Shown here piece by piece: positions 46,201 through 52,277 of a DNA stretch of 64,000 nt; positions within the stretch are counted from its first letter, which is position 1; each line of letters starts with the position of its first letter. Both the position numbers and the translations under genes were made by a program. The notes below the pieces were generated by a model. The model had not been told where the DNA came from. It searched no databases and saw only the letters and a program-made list of their open reading frames with translations. The DNA comes from Pseudomonas rhodesiae. Lineage in GTDB: Bacteria > Pseudomonadota > Gammaproteobacteria > Pseudomonadales > Pseudomonadaceae. The DNA lies in assembly GCF_007858255.1 (NCBI RefSeq), contig NZ_VFEU01000006.1, positions 1-64,000 on the forward strand, read 5' to 3'.

Positions 46201-46792
46201 CGCCGGCCGTGGCTCCAAGACCACCGTGGTGTACACGCCGCCCAAGCGTGTCTATGACAACTGGGGCAACGTCGGCCTGTCGCCGTCGGTACCGAGCACC
46301 GGGGCGGGGATCGCCACCCTGAACCCGATCCCGGAAGTGCCGGCGGGGGATATCGACCTGATCGCGCCGCTGGGCACCATCGATGCGGGCGAGGCGGGCA
46401 TTCGCGTGTCCGGCAACGTCAACATCGCCGCCTTGCGCGTGGTGAACGCGACGAATATCCAGACCCAGGGCAAATCCAGCGGCGTGCCGGTGACGGCCAC
46501 GGTCAATACCGGCGCCCTGAGTTCGGCCAGCGCCGCCGGGGCGGCCGCCTCCCAGGCTGCGGAAGACGCCGCGCGCAGCCAGCAGGCGGCGTCCAGGCAA
46601 GGTCGGGCGTCGATCGTCACCGTGGAGGTGTTGAGCTTCGGCTCCGAGCCGGTGCCGCGTGAGCCGCAAGAGCAGCAGAAAACCTCGGCCTACAACCCCG
46701 ACAGCCCTGTGCAGGTGCTGGGCGCCGGGCCGCTGAGCGAACAGGCGCGGGCGCGGTTGACCGACGAGGAGCGCAGACAAATCAGCCTTTAA
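34226..46792 (+). CDS. pdtA: Two-partner-secretion giant exoprotein PdtA (filamentous haemagglutinin family)
   Basis: 4,188 aa. After an extended signal sequence (hydrophobic core about residues 28-43) comes the TPS domain, about residues 115-310: ILNWETFNVGRNTTVDFQQ and the NPNGI-type motif as MNRNGVVFSG. The main body is a Gly/Asn/Leu-rich beta-helix of short degenerate repeats. Near residues 2795-2950 is a block of AGT/LPAG-like repeats, then two C-x6-C pairs (3059/3066, 3113/3120); a third pair is C2033/C2038. A DUF3739-type region fills about 3690-4120, then an Ala/Gln-rich tail. PdtB should export it to the cell surface as a fibre. In P. aeruginosa it is made under phosphate starvation and affects virulence. 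Confidence 0.92.
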   Translation: MVRCKPTLKLNAQGSRAQTVLRLKPLAQVIALWVVAGNASAATAFSPAWFAAKGATQATTAARISAGQMPSVPTLNQQARVNQQLARSISTLNTSVAAIAAQQAAQAAGRQAAFGQVSTIPDGLGKGGLQVDNSLTQGWTNAKAPTQTQAGGKTTVSIEQTADKAILNWETFNVGRNTTVDFQQQSTWAVLNRVNDAQARPSEIQGQIKGAGTVMIMNRNGVVFSGTSQVNVRNLVAAAANITDEQFTQRGLYVDTNGTQPTFTDAAGKVQVQRGALIQTHNAATSTDAGGYALLLGSDVENAGTIITAKGQTTLAAGDSFYIRKGVGTAGNERSTTRGNEVATSLKAGSTAGAVTNSGLIMASTGDVTLTGHQVQQNGVALASTSVDTRGTVHLLNAASDSSGSVSLGEGSTTAILLDASGSTALNSQKDNGLIKLDGSPANLIGGAFNHLSAVVDRTDQSRIEIVSGGTVDFRKGSITLATGGQVAVSAGQRSLVRDGAMIDVSGAVGVKVAMEANNIKINVQGNEQRDASVNRDNGQLINSDVWVDLRDLVFVPAGTNGYATDRWYTAGGLLEVGGYLGTQGHSVGEWMAQGGTVTFTGKEAVTQQGAQINLSGGTVDVQGGYIRQTWLKGPNRRLYELSKAPGDILYSGIYKGYEDTSVRWGQTEYYYNPLIAPQGRNEAGYTVGRDAGKLVVGTSSAVLEGRLISDVFQGDRQTQAPMPNLDGYQQSQKAMAQLAQLIVGQYTPFYNKANGTLRYALGANADQVTLENDTQAIADGLDLANALPADRQGKIVLDSDLLNAAPLGAIKVAARQQVSVNGALRVADGGDITLFGPRVDINANLTAHGGSLNAGNILSQVNPFKAGVVEDTTLAGGTQVTLGAGVKLDTRGRWNNLLLEPGNGSGLAYINGGKVSLRSSSQLNLAAGSEVDVSSGATLGVDGKLIGGNGGNVTLGALGALALDGDVRGYGVNGGGTLTLQARTVQIGNRAGAMDPDTLHLAGDFFDKGFSAYDITGNEGLIVTDGTQVNVSLPTYRLGTQASTVATGGAPTAALEQWTSPLYQEDAAKGVLTQRRGAGLSLTAGNVFATAAQLASTALTVGQGAVINVDPGQAINLRSVGQLTMDGTLNAWGGSVSLEGLTAATSEAVNAAGHGRSIWVGEHALIDVAARAATAVDSQGRRYGVVRDGGSISLGGTLDLNTGLAKASDLFVVVHDGARLDASGTQAELTVPGQGTVSVASNGGSISLASNNGLYLEGSVMARAGGAGAAGGSLNLALESPYYTKTGVADRVLKVRELVLGQGHPPSALAGTPAAAADSLDYGHARLGVDQVQAGGFDNLALLSNGLLSFDGDIRLNMGQSLRLYSRGYGLSDNAAATARIDLSAPHLLLAGYLPPPESGKDFYVRPVPVLPVPSQRATQAQFNAEGQLVEVRGNVIFGNRSSLYRADASQASLERRGFDQVNLTSQGDLRFLAGTSVNDIITGVSTQLLTQGDMTLRAAQVYPATDVSARVIVGYLGESSTITQGLDFNPLRSLTLGRVGSTEAALPYSAFGRLQLGAATVKQGGVVRAPLGLINIGSMGSSQVQLLPGSVTSVSGKGLVLPYGGTLDGQVYTYNGKTVAFLGQGGLVNTNSDLSVGVILGGQSVAVQSGAVVDLSGGGELLGAGFISGRGGSTDARYNPLVQFGASAGFVLPGLSTNPIYAIVPGVQPGAAPVAAEGGAVAPLVGQQVTIGAGVPGLPAGTYTLMPSTYALMSGAYRVEINGLAGLGSDSATTLMRNGSWATSGQLSIAHTGIRNSVATPLILTSADTLRRYSQYNETSYAQFAKADAARLGVPRPLLEADAKTLKLALRPGAGADGFSFNGIGRFDAATGGYGGTVAVLDQSRLGIEVVAPQASATAGFGGISLRADTLNAIGAARLMIGGMTVVDYGQSGNFISLASGVNAANSNITVRAGATLAAPEVFLVSDTGAIVVEQGASLNTLGRGKASYDARDGFIYQVANMLGVSNGLLNVVSASRPGGVISEGINVGACAAQSCVGQTGLYSEGSIVALTDGTFQLGDPVRYGTRHLNLGVSTINLGSVEALAAAAAGNRLPAGLTLNQALLDRLLRGDTQLGAPALETLQLSARDGFNLYGNASLDTYDPLTGKSLLSNLMLSTPALYGAGDANDVATLHTANLIWLGATQAPGAVVTGGAGTGSGRLDINAERIEFGYGAFGQPSNVKSFDRLALGFATVNLNASERITANHKGSLSVYQRQGAYDPVSGYQYSGGNLTIRTPLMTGEAGSVNNIKAGGAIDIGASSGPRGNANGQGAQLSLQGDSLRVASAVVLPSGKVSLSTRGDLVLTDDALIDVAGRAMRFNDVTQYGWGGDVLLDSRSGNILQAAGSTIDLSAQHNQAGKLRAVATDAAGGIVDLQGKILGSSSGYFNAGGTSMPQPAGSVEIQAQRLGSSGALDQQFADLNQRLNQGQVFGARSFQLKQGDLTIGDGLKAGSISVSVDNGSLRVTGLVDASGERVGSINLAGKHGLTLDGSAVLDAHGSKLRVDSYGKIIDAPNRAMVVLGSGDGQLTLADGVRIDLRHGTAASGNDGRPRGTLELNAPRLVNPDGSSNDVAIDAHGRLTIQGARSITLNGMARYDDAPEKTDPTASGRPYQEITQGYLDQKHALSDAFINAALLNQNLLDNKLAGLNNATYADAFHLRPGVEIVSKTQDGDLVVQGDLDLSGYRYASLNPHSVKDNAVYGSGESGSLTLRAGGDLNIYGSLNDGFAKPPVSEDDKGWVLLPGVDFSGGTIVVPGNGVTLADGTAFPAGSTLNYDLPIKALTMAAGTRLPVAATLGQELVLPAGSVVSADVRDAGGNLLLAAGTLLREAQTLAIGTQLGAGTLLAQGTRLDGMTWPKGVPLPAIHQANPANNTVQLSGSKALPKGALIPAGTDVKLPNNATSVALRVGVSGPAGQVWAISPMLAEGTQSWSLRLVAGADTEAADSRLLQAHPRSGDMHLADNHYGMFAKQLPSKGVQTWTALAVAELSGAGVDVKVGDPIEQSLLDVLGAGSIEDFCASSPDYCAMKVTYVWTQKAADDLLEQAGIVIPVGAVITNEFLADLQLPGVDEVCGQLPEYCAAQNKTEYGATPASTRWSVIRTGSGDLELLSAGNLQMDSLFGVYTAGTSSTGTFAGDPYNLPKAKRAGADPLTSTVLNDAGSFFEQFVNGSSTSLYRAWYPEAGGNLTLNVGGDLTGHITSSVASSVRPNPKDVGVDSAAVGNWLWRQGSGAVATGGPAQPTAWWINFGSYTATAAADKLLGFTGFGTLGGGNLDVNVSGNAGVLDTLGYSVYRPEVNPHSQGLVLAVGSTGRIAADGSQQLTGGGDLRVRIGGALNPASVAATTDHRDGVLVNLRGDVQLRSATVGSVDLLYGSTARSQSPGETRAFDPQVATRGVARGGMTLVPGDATFNLQTLGDLVVQNVEDPGRVVLSHVSPFAQGASLGGGSSWFTLWTRDTAIDLFSLGGNLTPFSRIDALPDLAVVYPSILRATAAGGSLYYGKAAEAQANGDNTYMFPLLLAPADNGQLQFLAQDSIYAGGMTVSRSGTAGSAMATPWNPAFQGMLGTQVVASNLSASGNLDARALFAFGPGTTSASTGGRGEPARFYAMDGDLVGVSSGRIIRFDTSPGSLHEGQTWYEGSGPVRMLAGRDIVSSGRAFGDDMMFGRSSNNLFMHDATQDISIVSAGRDILYSSFQVAGPGLLEVSAGRNILLTGVGGEHSVTSLGAVLPGDNRPGASIVMQAGVGASGPDYSRFVEAYLNPLNQAQAGESLQSGKVAKTYDDELVSWLAERFGFVGDTVQARAYYAALPAEQQRVFARDVYFAELKAAGREYTQAGGVRQGSYVRGRAAIAALFPTKDVAGNPITYQGDITLFNGSGVHTNAGGAIQMLTPGGSQTFGIEGAAPPSTAGVITQGAGDIQLYSMGSILLGQSRIMTTFGGSILGWTAQGDINAGRGSKTTVVYTPPKRVYDNWGNVGLSPSVPSTGAGIATLNPIPEVPAGDIDLIAPLGTIDAGEAGIRVSGNVNIAALRVVNATNIQTQGKSSGVPVTATVNTGALSSASAAGAAASQAAEDAARSQQAASRQGRASIVTVEVLSFGSEPVPREPQEQQKTSAYNPDSPVQVLGAGPLSEQARARLTDEERRQISL

Positions 46793-46821
46793 CGGGCGCC
46801 AGAACCTCTCGATGGACCTTG

Positions 46822-46851
46822 GGGGCGATCTATGATCGCCCCGTTTTTTTT
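46822..46851 (+). terminator. Intrinsic terminator after pdtA
   Basis: GGGGCGATC (46822-46830), a 3-nt loop and GATCGCCCC (46834-46842) form a perfect 9-bp stem followed by G and eight T. It ends the pdtA transcript, so the following genes need their own promoter. Confidence 0.92.
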
Positions 46852-46903
46852 GGGCGCGCAGCCCTGCGTGATCAGCGCGTAAATGCCCCCGACCCAATCC
46901 CAA

Positions 46904-46930
46904 ATGAAGCTTTCATGACAAAAGTTCGGT
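46904..46930 (+). promoter_or_regulatory. Second copy of the pdtA promoter-proximal element
   Basis: Matches 34121-34147 at 21 of 27 positions, including ATGAA, CATGACA-type Pho half (ATGACAA, 46915-46921) and AAGTTC.GT; 16 nt after GTTCGGT comes CGTCTC, against CGCCTA in the pdtA copy. It lies 93 bp from the start of the next gene and is probably the promoter of the pdtB-exbBD-tonB run. Confidence 0.6.
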
Positions 46931-47023
46931 AGCCCATGGCCACTCCCGTCTCTCCTGTGTAACGCGCTCGACAGCATCCACAAGGTGCTCATCACGCGCA
47001 TGCGGCAGGCCAGGAGTGGGGCA

Positions 47024-47626
47024 ATGGGAACTATGGAACGTTATTCGAAAGTGGGCATGCAGGAGCTTGATCAGCGCCTGTCGAAGATCGTCGAAGCGGC
47101 GCGCAAGAAGCCGGTGTCGGTCTATCGGTACGGTGCGCCCTGGGTGTGGATCGTGTCCCAGGAAGATTGGCAGGGCGCGTTGAAAGAGGTCTCCAGCTAT
47201 ATCCCCGCCGGTCATTCCCTGGTGCTGCTGCGCCCGCAGATCGATGAGGTGCTCGACCAGCACCGCGACTGGCTGGCGGCCGAGCCGTCGATGACGATCG
47301 CGCCGCAGACCGTGCTGCAGATCCTGCTGCTGCAACTGCTGTATTCGGTGCCCAGCGAGCAGCAACTGCATGAACAGCTCAATTACAACCTGTTGTTCCG
47401 CTGGTTCGTCGGCCTGGGGTTGAACCAGAAGGTCTGGAGCATCCAGGTGCTGACCCGCGACATCGCCACGCTGCTGAGCAACCCGCGCGCGGTGCAACTG
47501 ATTCAGAAAATCATCGGTGAAGTGTTCTGTGGCGCCTTGCTGCACATGCCGGAGTTCTCGTTGAACTTCGCCCTGTTGCACACCTGGCTGGCACGGCATG
47601 GAAACCCTGCGATCGCCAGCCATTGA
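47024..47626 (+). CDS. Phd-like domain fused to a DUF772 transposase N-terminal domain
   Basis: 200 aa from ATG 47024 (AGGAG, 7 nt). Residues about 4-50 resemble Phd/YefM antitoxins (MERYSKVGMQELDQRLSKI, then KPVSVYRYGAPWVWIVSQED). Residues about 85-170 match the DUF772 N-terminal domain of IS5/IS1182-type transposases (LLLQLLYSVPSEQQLHEQLN, then NLLFRWFVGLGLNQKVW). The DDE catalytic domain and inverted repeats are absent, so it is not a mobile element. From memory P. aeruginosa has a gene of unknown role (PA0691) at the same place. A DNA-binding regulatory role is inferred, not shown. Confidence 0.75.
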   Translation: MGTMERYSKVGMQELDQRLSKIVEAARKKPVSVYRYGAPWVWIVSQEDWQGALKEVSSYIPAGHSLVLLRPQIDEVLDQHRDWLAAEPSMTIAPQTVLQILLLQLLYSVPSEQQLHEQLNYNLLFRWFVGLGLNQKVWSIQVLTRDIATLLSNPRAVQLIQKIIGEVFCGALLHMPEFSLNFALLHTWLARHGNPAIASH

Positions 47627-47685
47627 ACCGGCCAGACGCAGTGCATAGCGCGGCGACGCACAACATAACTAGTTCAGGGGGCGGT

Positions 47686-49269
47686 GTGGAGCATCTGTTC
47701 AAATCAACGCTGGCGCTGTGCGGCCTGGTGCTGTGGAGTGCGGTTCAACCGGCGCTGGCCGAGGGCGACGCCCCGGTACGCCGGGTGGACGTCAACGAGT
47801 ACTTCGTGCGCGGCAATACCGTGCTCGACGCGGCGACCATCGAGGAAGCGGTGTACCCGTTCCTGGGCCCGCAAAAGACCCTGGACGATATCGAAGGCGC
47901 CCGCGATGCGTTGCAGAAGATCTACCAGGCGCGCGGTTACCAGTCGGTGTTTGTCGAGTTGCCGGAGCAGAAGGTCGACGACGGTATCGTCTATTTGCAG
48001 GTCAGCGAAACCAAGGTCGGCCGGGTGCGCGTGGTGGGCGCCAAGCATTACTCGCCGGTGGAGATCCGCGAGCAGGTGCCGGCCCTGGAGGAGGGCGCCG
48101 TGCCGGACTTCGCCAGCGTGCAAACCCAACTGGCCGGCCTCAATCGCGGCACGGGGCGCCAGGTTACGCCGCTGGTGCGCGAAGGTCAGCGGCCCGGCAC
48201 CATGGACGTGGACCTGCAAGTGGAAGACCAGAACCCCTGGCACGCCAGCCTGGGCCTGAACAACGACTACAGCGCCGACACCGAGAAGCTGCGTTCGGTC
48301 GCCACCCTGGGCTACGACAACCTGTGGCAATTGGGCCACAGCATTTCCCTGACCTACTTCACAGCACCCCAGGACACCGATAACGCCAAGGTCTGGTCGG
48401 CCACTTACAGCGCGCCGCTGGATGAGCGCTGGACCTTGCAGTTCTCCGGTTATCAGTCCGACAGCAACATCGCCACCATCGGCGGCAGCAACGTGCTGGG
48501 CAAGGGCCATTCGTACGGAGTGTCGGCGATCTACAACCTGCCGGCCGCCGACAACTGGGCCAACTCGTTCTCCCTCGGCGTGGATTTCAAGGACTTCGAC
48601 GAGCAGCTCAACTTCGGCGCCAGCGGCGATCAGGTGCCGCTCAAGTACGCGCCGTTGACCCTGGGCTACAACGGCTATCGCTACACCGAACAGTCCCAAC
48701 TGGGCCTGGGCCTGAACCTGGTGGTCGGCACCCGTGCGTTCTTCGGTTATGGCAGCGACGAAGACGAGTTCGAGTACAAGCGCTACAAGGCCAGCGCCAG
48801 TTTTGCCGTGCTCAAGGGCGACCTGAATTACACCTACACCTTCGCCAACGACTGGCAATCGGCGTCCAAGGCCGGCTTCCAGCTGGCCTCGGGGCCGCTG
48901 GTGTCCAACGAGCAGTACTCGGCCGGGGGCGCCACGTCAGTGCGCGGCTATCTGGCGGCCGAGCGCACCGGGGACGAGGGCTATTTGCTCTCCCAGGAAC
49001 TGCGCACGCCGTCCCTGGCCAAGTTCCTCGGCAGTTATGTGCAGGAGTGGCGCTTTTACGCGTTCGCCGAGGGGGCGCGCCTGCGTCTGCACGACCCGCT
49101 GCCCGAGCAAGAAGACGAATACAGCCTGGCCAGCGTCGGCCTGGGCACCCGCGCCAGTTTGAGCAAATGGTTGTCCGGCAGCCTGGATTGGGGCTACCCG
49201 CTGCTCGATGGACCGAACACCCAGAAACAGGACTCGCGGCTGCACTTTAGTGTGCAGGCGACTTTCTGA
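47686..49269 (+). CDS. pdtB: TpsB outer-membrane transporter PdtB
   Basis: 527 aa from GTG 47686 (GGGGG at a good distance); a TTG at 47623 would overlap the previous gene and add 21 residues before the signal peptide. Signal peptide, then POTRA-type modules (VDVNEYFVRGNTVLDAATIE; GRVRVVGAKHYSPVEIREQV) and a 16-stranded barrel with the Omp85/TpsB loop-6 motif VRGY (about residue 419) and a terminal aromatic strand (LHFSVQATF). It exports PdtA. It is separated from pdtA by the Phd/DUF772 gene. Confidence 0.92.
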   Translation: MEHLFKSTLALCGLVLWSAVQPALAEGDAPVRRVDVNEYFVRGNTVLDAATIEEAVYPFLGPQKTLDDIEGARDALQKIYQARGYQSVFVELPEQKVDDGIVYLQVSETKVGRVRVVGAKHYSPVEIREQVPALEEGAVPDFASVQTQLAGLNRGTGRQVTPLVREGQRPGTMDVDLQVEDQNPWHASLGLNNDYSADTEKLRSVATLGYDNLWQLGHSISLTYFTAPQDTDNAKVWSATYSAPLDERWTLQFSGYQSDSNIATIGGSNVLGKGHSYGVSAIYNLPAADNWANSFSLGVDFKDFDEQLNFGASGDQVPLKYAPLTLGYNGYRYTEQSQLGLGLNLVVGTRAFFGYGSDEDEFEYKRYKASASFAVLKGDLNYTYTFANDWQSASKAGFQLASGPLVSNEQYSAGGATSVRGYLAAERTGDEGYLLSQELRTPSLAKFLGSYVQEWRFYAFAEGARLRLHDPLPEQEDEYSLASVGLGTRASLSKWLSGSLDWGYPLLDGPNTQKQDSRLHFSVQATF

Positions 49270-49293
49270 CTTTTTCTTCCGGAGACTTCACCC

Positions 49294-51093
49294 ATGCAAC
49301 GCCTATTTCTGAGCCTGTTGATCTGCCTGGGCTTCGCGCTCCCGGCCACCGCCCACGCCTGGTGGCAGGATGACTGGCATTACCGCAAACAGATTTCCGT
49401 GGACACCACCGCCCAAGGCGCCGCGATCAACCAGGCCCTGGGCCGCACCGCGCTGCTGGTGCGCCTGCATACCGGCAATTTCAGCTTTGACGGGGTCAAG
49501 GAAGACGGGGCCGACCTGCGCTTCGTGAGTGCCGATGACAAGACCGTGTTCAACCACCAGATCGAAAGCTTCGACCCGCTGATGGGCATGGCGCTGATCT
49601 GGGTCGATGTGCCCAAGGTCGAAGGCGGCCAACGCCAGGACATTTGGATGTACTACGGCAACCAGAAGGCCCCGGCCACTGCCAATGGCCAACTGACCTT
49701 CGACCCCGATTACACCGCGCTGTACCACTTCGACGGAGCCCCGGCCACGCCGCCGCGCGACACCACGGCCTATGCCAACACCGCGTCGAACGCCACCGGC
49801 AGCAGCATCGACGGCGTGATCGGTCGCGCGCTGCAATTGGGCGGCCAGGCGCTGTTGCTGCCGGCCAGCCCCTCGCTGCAACACGCCGCCGGCGCGGCGT
49901 TTACCTTCAGTGCCTGGCTGCGTCTGGACCAGGCCAGTGGCGAGCAGATCGTCCTGGCCCGCCGCGACGGTGCTCACAGCCTGCTGCTGGGGTTGAACCA
50001 GGGTGTGCCGTTTGTGGAAGTCGATGGGCAACGTGCGGTGTCGAACCAGCCGCTGAACCCCGGCCAATGGCAGCACCTGGCGTTCACCGCCGAGGGCGCC
50101 AATGGGCTGCTGTTTGTGAACGGCCGCGAAACCGCACGCCTGGGCGTGGCGCTGCCGGCGTTCAATACGCCACTGGCTATCGGCGCCGACCTGCCGGACG
50201 CCGCGAGCACGCACCTGCCGTTCGCCGGGGCTATCGATGAGCTGCGCCTGTCCAAGGTGGCGCGGCCGGCGGCCCTGTTGCTGGCCGATGCCAGTGCCCA
50301 GGGCGCCGAGTCGAAGCTGGTGGCATATGGCGTGGATGAAGAACAGTCCGGCTTTGGCTTCGGCAGCCTGGGCTTTTTGCTCAACGCGGTGCCGGTGGAC
50401 GCCTGGGTGATCATTCTGGTGCTGGTGGCGATGATGGTGCAGTCGTGGTTCATCATGCTGCGCAAGAACCGCCAGGTCAGCCGGGTCAGCCGCGCCAACG
50501 AAGCGTTCCGTGAGCAGTTCGCGCAAATCGGCACCCGCCTGGAAATGTATTACGACGATGCGCTGCTCGCCGAGCGCCTGAGCCACTCCTCGCTGTGGCG
50601 CCTGTATTGCGTGGCGGTCAAGGAAATCCGCACCCGCCGCGCCCAGGGGGCCGACACCTCGTCGGTCTCGGCGGCCACCATCGAAGCCATCCGTTGCTCC
50701 ATGGACGGTGTGCGTACCCGCGAAAACCAGGCCCTCAGCGCCAAGCTCTCGACCCTGTCCAATGCCATCGCCGGCGGCCCGTATATCGGCCTGCTGGGTA
50801 CGGTGCTGGGGATCATGGTGGTGTTCCTCGGCACGGCCATGGCCGGTGACGTCAACATCAATGCCATCGCCCCCGGCATGGCGGCGGCCTTGCTGGCCAC
50901 GGCCATGGGCCTGTTCGTCGCGATCCCGGCACTGTTCGGCTACAACCGCCTGATCACGCGCAACAAGGAAGTCAGCGCCGACATGCGGGTGTTCGTCGAC
51001 GAGTTCATCACCCGCCTGGCCGAGATGCACGGCGAAAGCCAGCACAGTGAAGCGGCGCATCGGCGCGCGCCGCACGCATCGGTTCCGGCCTGA
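49294..51093 (+). CDS. exbB: ExbB proton-channel protein with DUF2341 + LamG-like periplasmic domains
   Basis: 599 aa, against about 240 for ordinary ExbB. A signal peptide is followed by a DUF2341-like domain (WWQDDWHYRKQISVDTT ... DIWMYYGNQKAPA, about 23-130) and a concanavalin/LamG-like domain (YHFDGAPATPP ... FTFSAWLRLDQASGEQIVLAR ... GAIDELRLSKVAR, about 145-330). Then comes the MotA/TolQ/ExbB part with three helices (VIILVLVAMMVQSWFIML near 370; GGPYIGLLGTVLGIMVVF near 495; MAAALLATAMGLFVAIPAL). The lectin-like part would face the periplasm. From memory P. aeruginosa ExbB2 at this locus is similar. Confidence 0.9.
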   Translation: MQRLFLSLLICLGFALPATAHAWWQDDWHYRKQISVDTTAQGAAINQALGRTALLVRLHTGNFSFDGVKEDGADLRFVSADDKTVFNHQIESFDPLMGMALIWVDVPKVEGGQRQDIWMYYGNQKAPATANGQLTFDPDYTALYHFDGAPATPPRDTTAYANTASNATGSSIDGVIGRALQLGGQALLLPASPSLQHAAGAAFTFSAWLRLDQASGEQIVLARRDGAHSLLLGLNQGVPFVEVDGQRAVSNQPLNPGQWQHLAFTAEGANGLLFVNGRETARLGVALPAFNTPLAIGADLPDAASTHLPFAGAIDELRLSKVARPAALLLADASAQGAESKLVAYGVDEEQSGFGFGSLGFLLNAVPVDAWVIILVLVAMMVQSWFIMLRKNRQVSRVSRANEAFREQFAQIGTRLEMYYDDALLAERLSHSSLWRLYCVAVKEIRTRRAQGADTSSVSAATIEAIRCSMDGVRTRENQALSAKLSTLSNAIAGGPYIGLLGTVLGIMVVFLGTAMAGDVNINAIAPGMAAALLATAMGLFVAIPALFGYNRLITRNKEVSADMRVFVDEFITRLAEMHGESQHSEAAHRRAPHASVPA

Positions 51094-51104
51094 GGAGAAT
51101 CGCC

Positions 51105-51530
51105 ATGGCTTCCGTAAATGCCTCCCACGACGATGACGATGATGCCGCCGTCGACAGCATCAATATCACGCCCCTGGTGGACGTGCTGATGGTGGTGCTG
51201 GTGATGTTTATCCTCACCGCCACCGCCCAGGTGTCGGGGATCCAGATTCACCTGCCCAAGGCCAGCGCCTCGGTATCGTTATCGGAGGCCAAGACCAAGG
51301 CCATCTCCGTCAACGACGGCGGCCAGGTGTTTCTCGATGCCTACCCGGTGACCCTCGGCGAGCTGGAAGAGCGCCTGCGTATCGAAAAAGCGCTGAACCC
51401 GGACTTCCCGGTGATCGTGCGCGGCGATGCCATGGTGCAGTACCAGAAAGTCATCGAAGTGCTCGACCTGCTGCGCCGGTTGGAGCTGTCCCAGGTCGGG
51501 CTGGTCACCGGCAAACCGAGCCAGGGCTGA
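51105..51530 (+). CDS. exbD: ExbD-type energy transducer subunit
   Basis: 141 aa. Short cytoplasmic start, one membrane helix containing the essential aspartate (NITPLVDVLMVVLVMFILTA) and a periplasmic ExbD/TolR domain (AISVNDGGQVFLDAYPVTLGELEERL; VIVRGDAMVQYQKVIEVLDLL). With ExbB it converts the proton gradient into motion of TonB. It is 11 nt after exbB and 3 nt before the tonB-like gene. Confidence 0.92.
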   Translation: MASVNASHDDDDDAAVDSINITPLVDVLMVVLVMFILTATAQVSGIQIHLPKASASVSLSEAKTKAISVNDGGQVFLDAYPVTLGELEERLRIEKALNPDFPVIVRGDAMVQYQKVIEVLDLLRRLELSQVGLVTGKPSQG

Positions 51531-51533
51531 GCC

Positions 51534-52235
51534 ATGACCGCACAGATGCCGATCACACCGCCGACCAAGACCCCACGGCCATTGCGCCCACTGAAGTGGG
51601 GCGCCGGCCTGCTGCTGGGCGCCGTGGCCGCCTGGTTGTTGTGGCAGTGGGCCAACGACATGAGCGGCGTACGCCGCGAGGCGCCCAAGGTGCCGACCAT
51701 CATTCCGTTGCCGCCTCCGCCACCACCGCCGCCGGAAAAGCCCAAGGAACCGGAGCCCAAGGTGGAAGAAAAAATCCCTGAGCCGCAGCCCACTCCGGCG
51801 CCGGAAGAGGTCAAGCCGGCCGAGGAAGCACCGCCGTCACCAGCCGATGACTTGGCCAACCCGATGCAGATCGACGGCGACGCCCAGTCCGGCACCGACG
51901 GTTTCAACATCGGCGCGGGCAAGGGCGGCGGCATGGCCGGGTCCGGCGGCGGTGGCCTGGGTACCGGCACGTACAAGCAATACCTGGCGGGCGTGTTTCA
52001 ACGCTTGCTGCGCGACGACCCCGAGCTGCGCAAGAAGGCGTATGCGGTGCAGGCGGATTTATGGCTGAACGCCGAGGGCCAGGTGGTGCGCGCCGAGCTG
52101 GTCAAGTCCAGCGGCGATGCCCAGACCGACGCCCAGGTGCTGGCGGCCCTGCGTGCGCCCCATGCCACACAACGAGTGCCGGCGGCCGTGACCATGCCGG
52201 TGCGCCTGGCGCTCAAGGGCCGTCGCCCGGATTGA
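51534..52235 (+). CDS. TonB-family protein
   Basis: 233 aa. One N-terminal membrane helix (GAGLLLGAVAAWLLWQW), a Pro/Glu/Lys-rich periplasm-spanning segment (runs of P, EKPKEPEPKVEEK, residues about 60-105), a Gly-rich hinge (GKGGGMAGSGGGGLGTGT) and a C-terminal TonB-like domain (KAYAVQADLWLNAEGQVVRAEL). It is the third part of a dedicated ExbB-ExbD-TonB complex. No TonB-dependent receptor is encoded here; candidate partners are VreA signalling or the pdt surface machinery. Confidence 0.88.
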   Translation: MTAQMPITPPTKTPRPLRPLKWGAGLLLGAVAAWLLWQWANDMSGVRREAPKVPTIIPLPPPPPPPPEKPKEPEPKVEEKIPEPQPTPAPEEVKPAEEAPPSPADDLANPMQIDGDAQSGTDGFNIGAGKGGGMAGSGGGGLGTGTYKQYLAGVFQRLLRDDPELRKKAYAVQADLWLNAEGQVVRAELVKSSGDAQTDAQVLAALRAPHATQRVPAAVTMPVRLALKGRRPD

Positions 52236-52277
52236 TCGAACCCTTTTTCTACGGTTTTTTACAGGAGTTGCGTACAC

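Noticed and set aside
47024..47626. Insertion sequence between pdtA and pdtB
   Set aside because: Only the DUF772 N-terminal domain of a transposase is present, with no DDE domain, inverted repeats or target duplication, and the gene has the locus's own promoter element.
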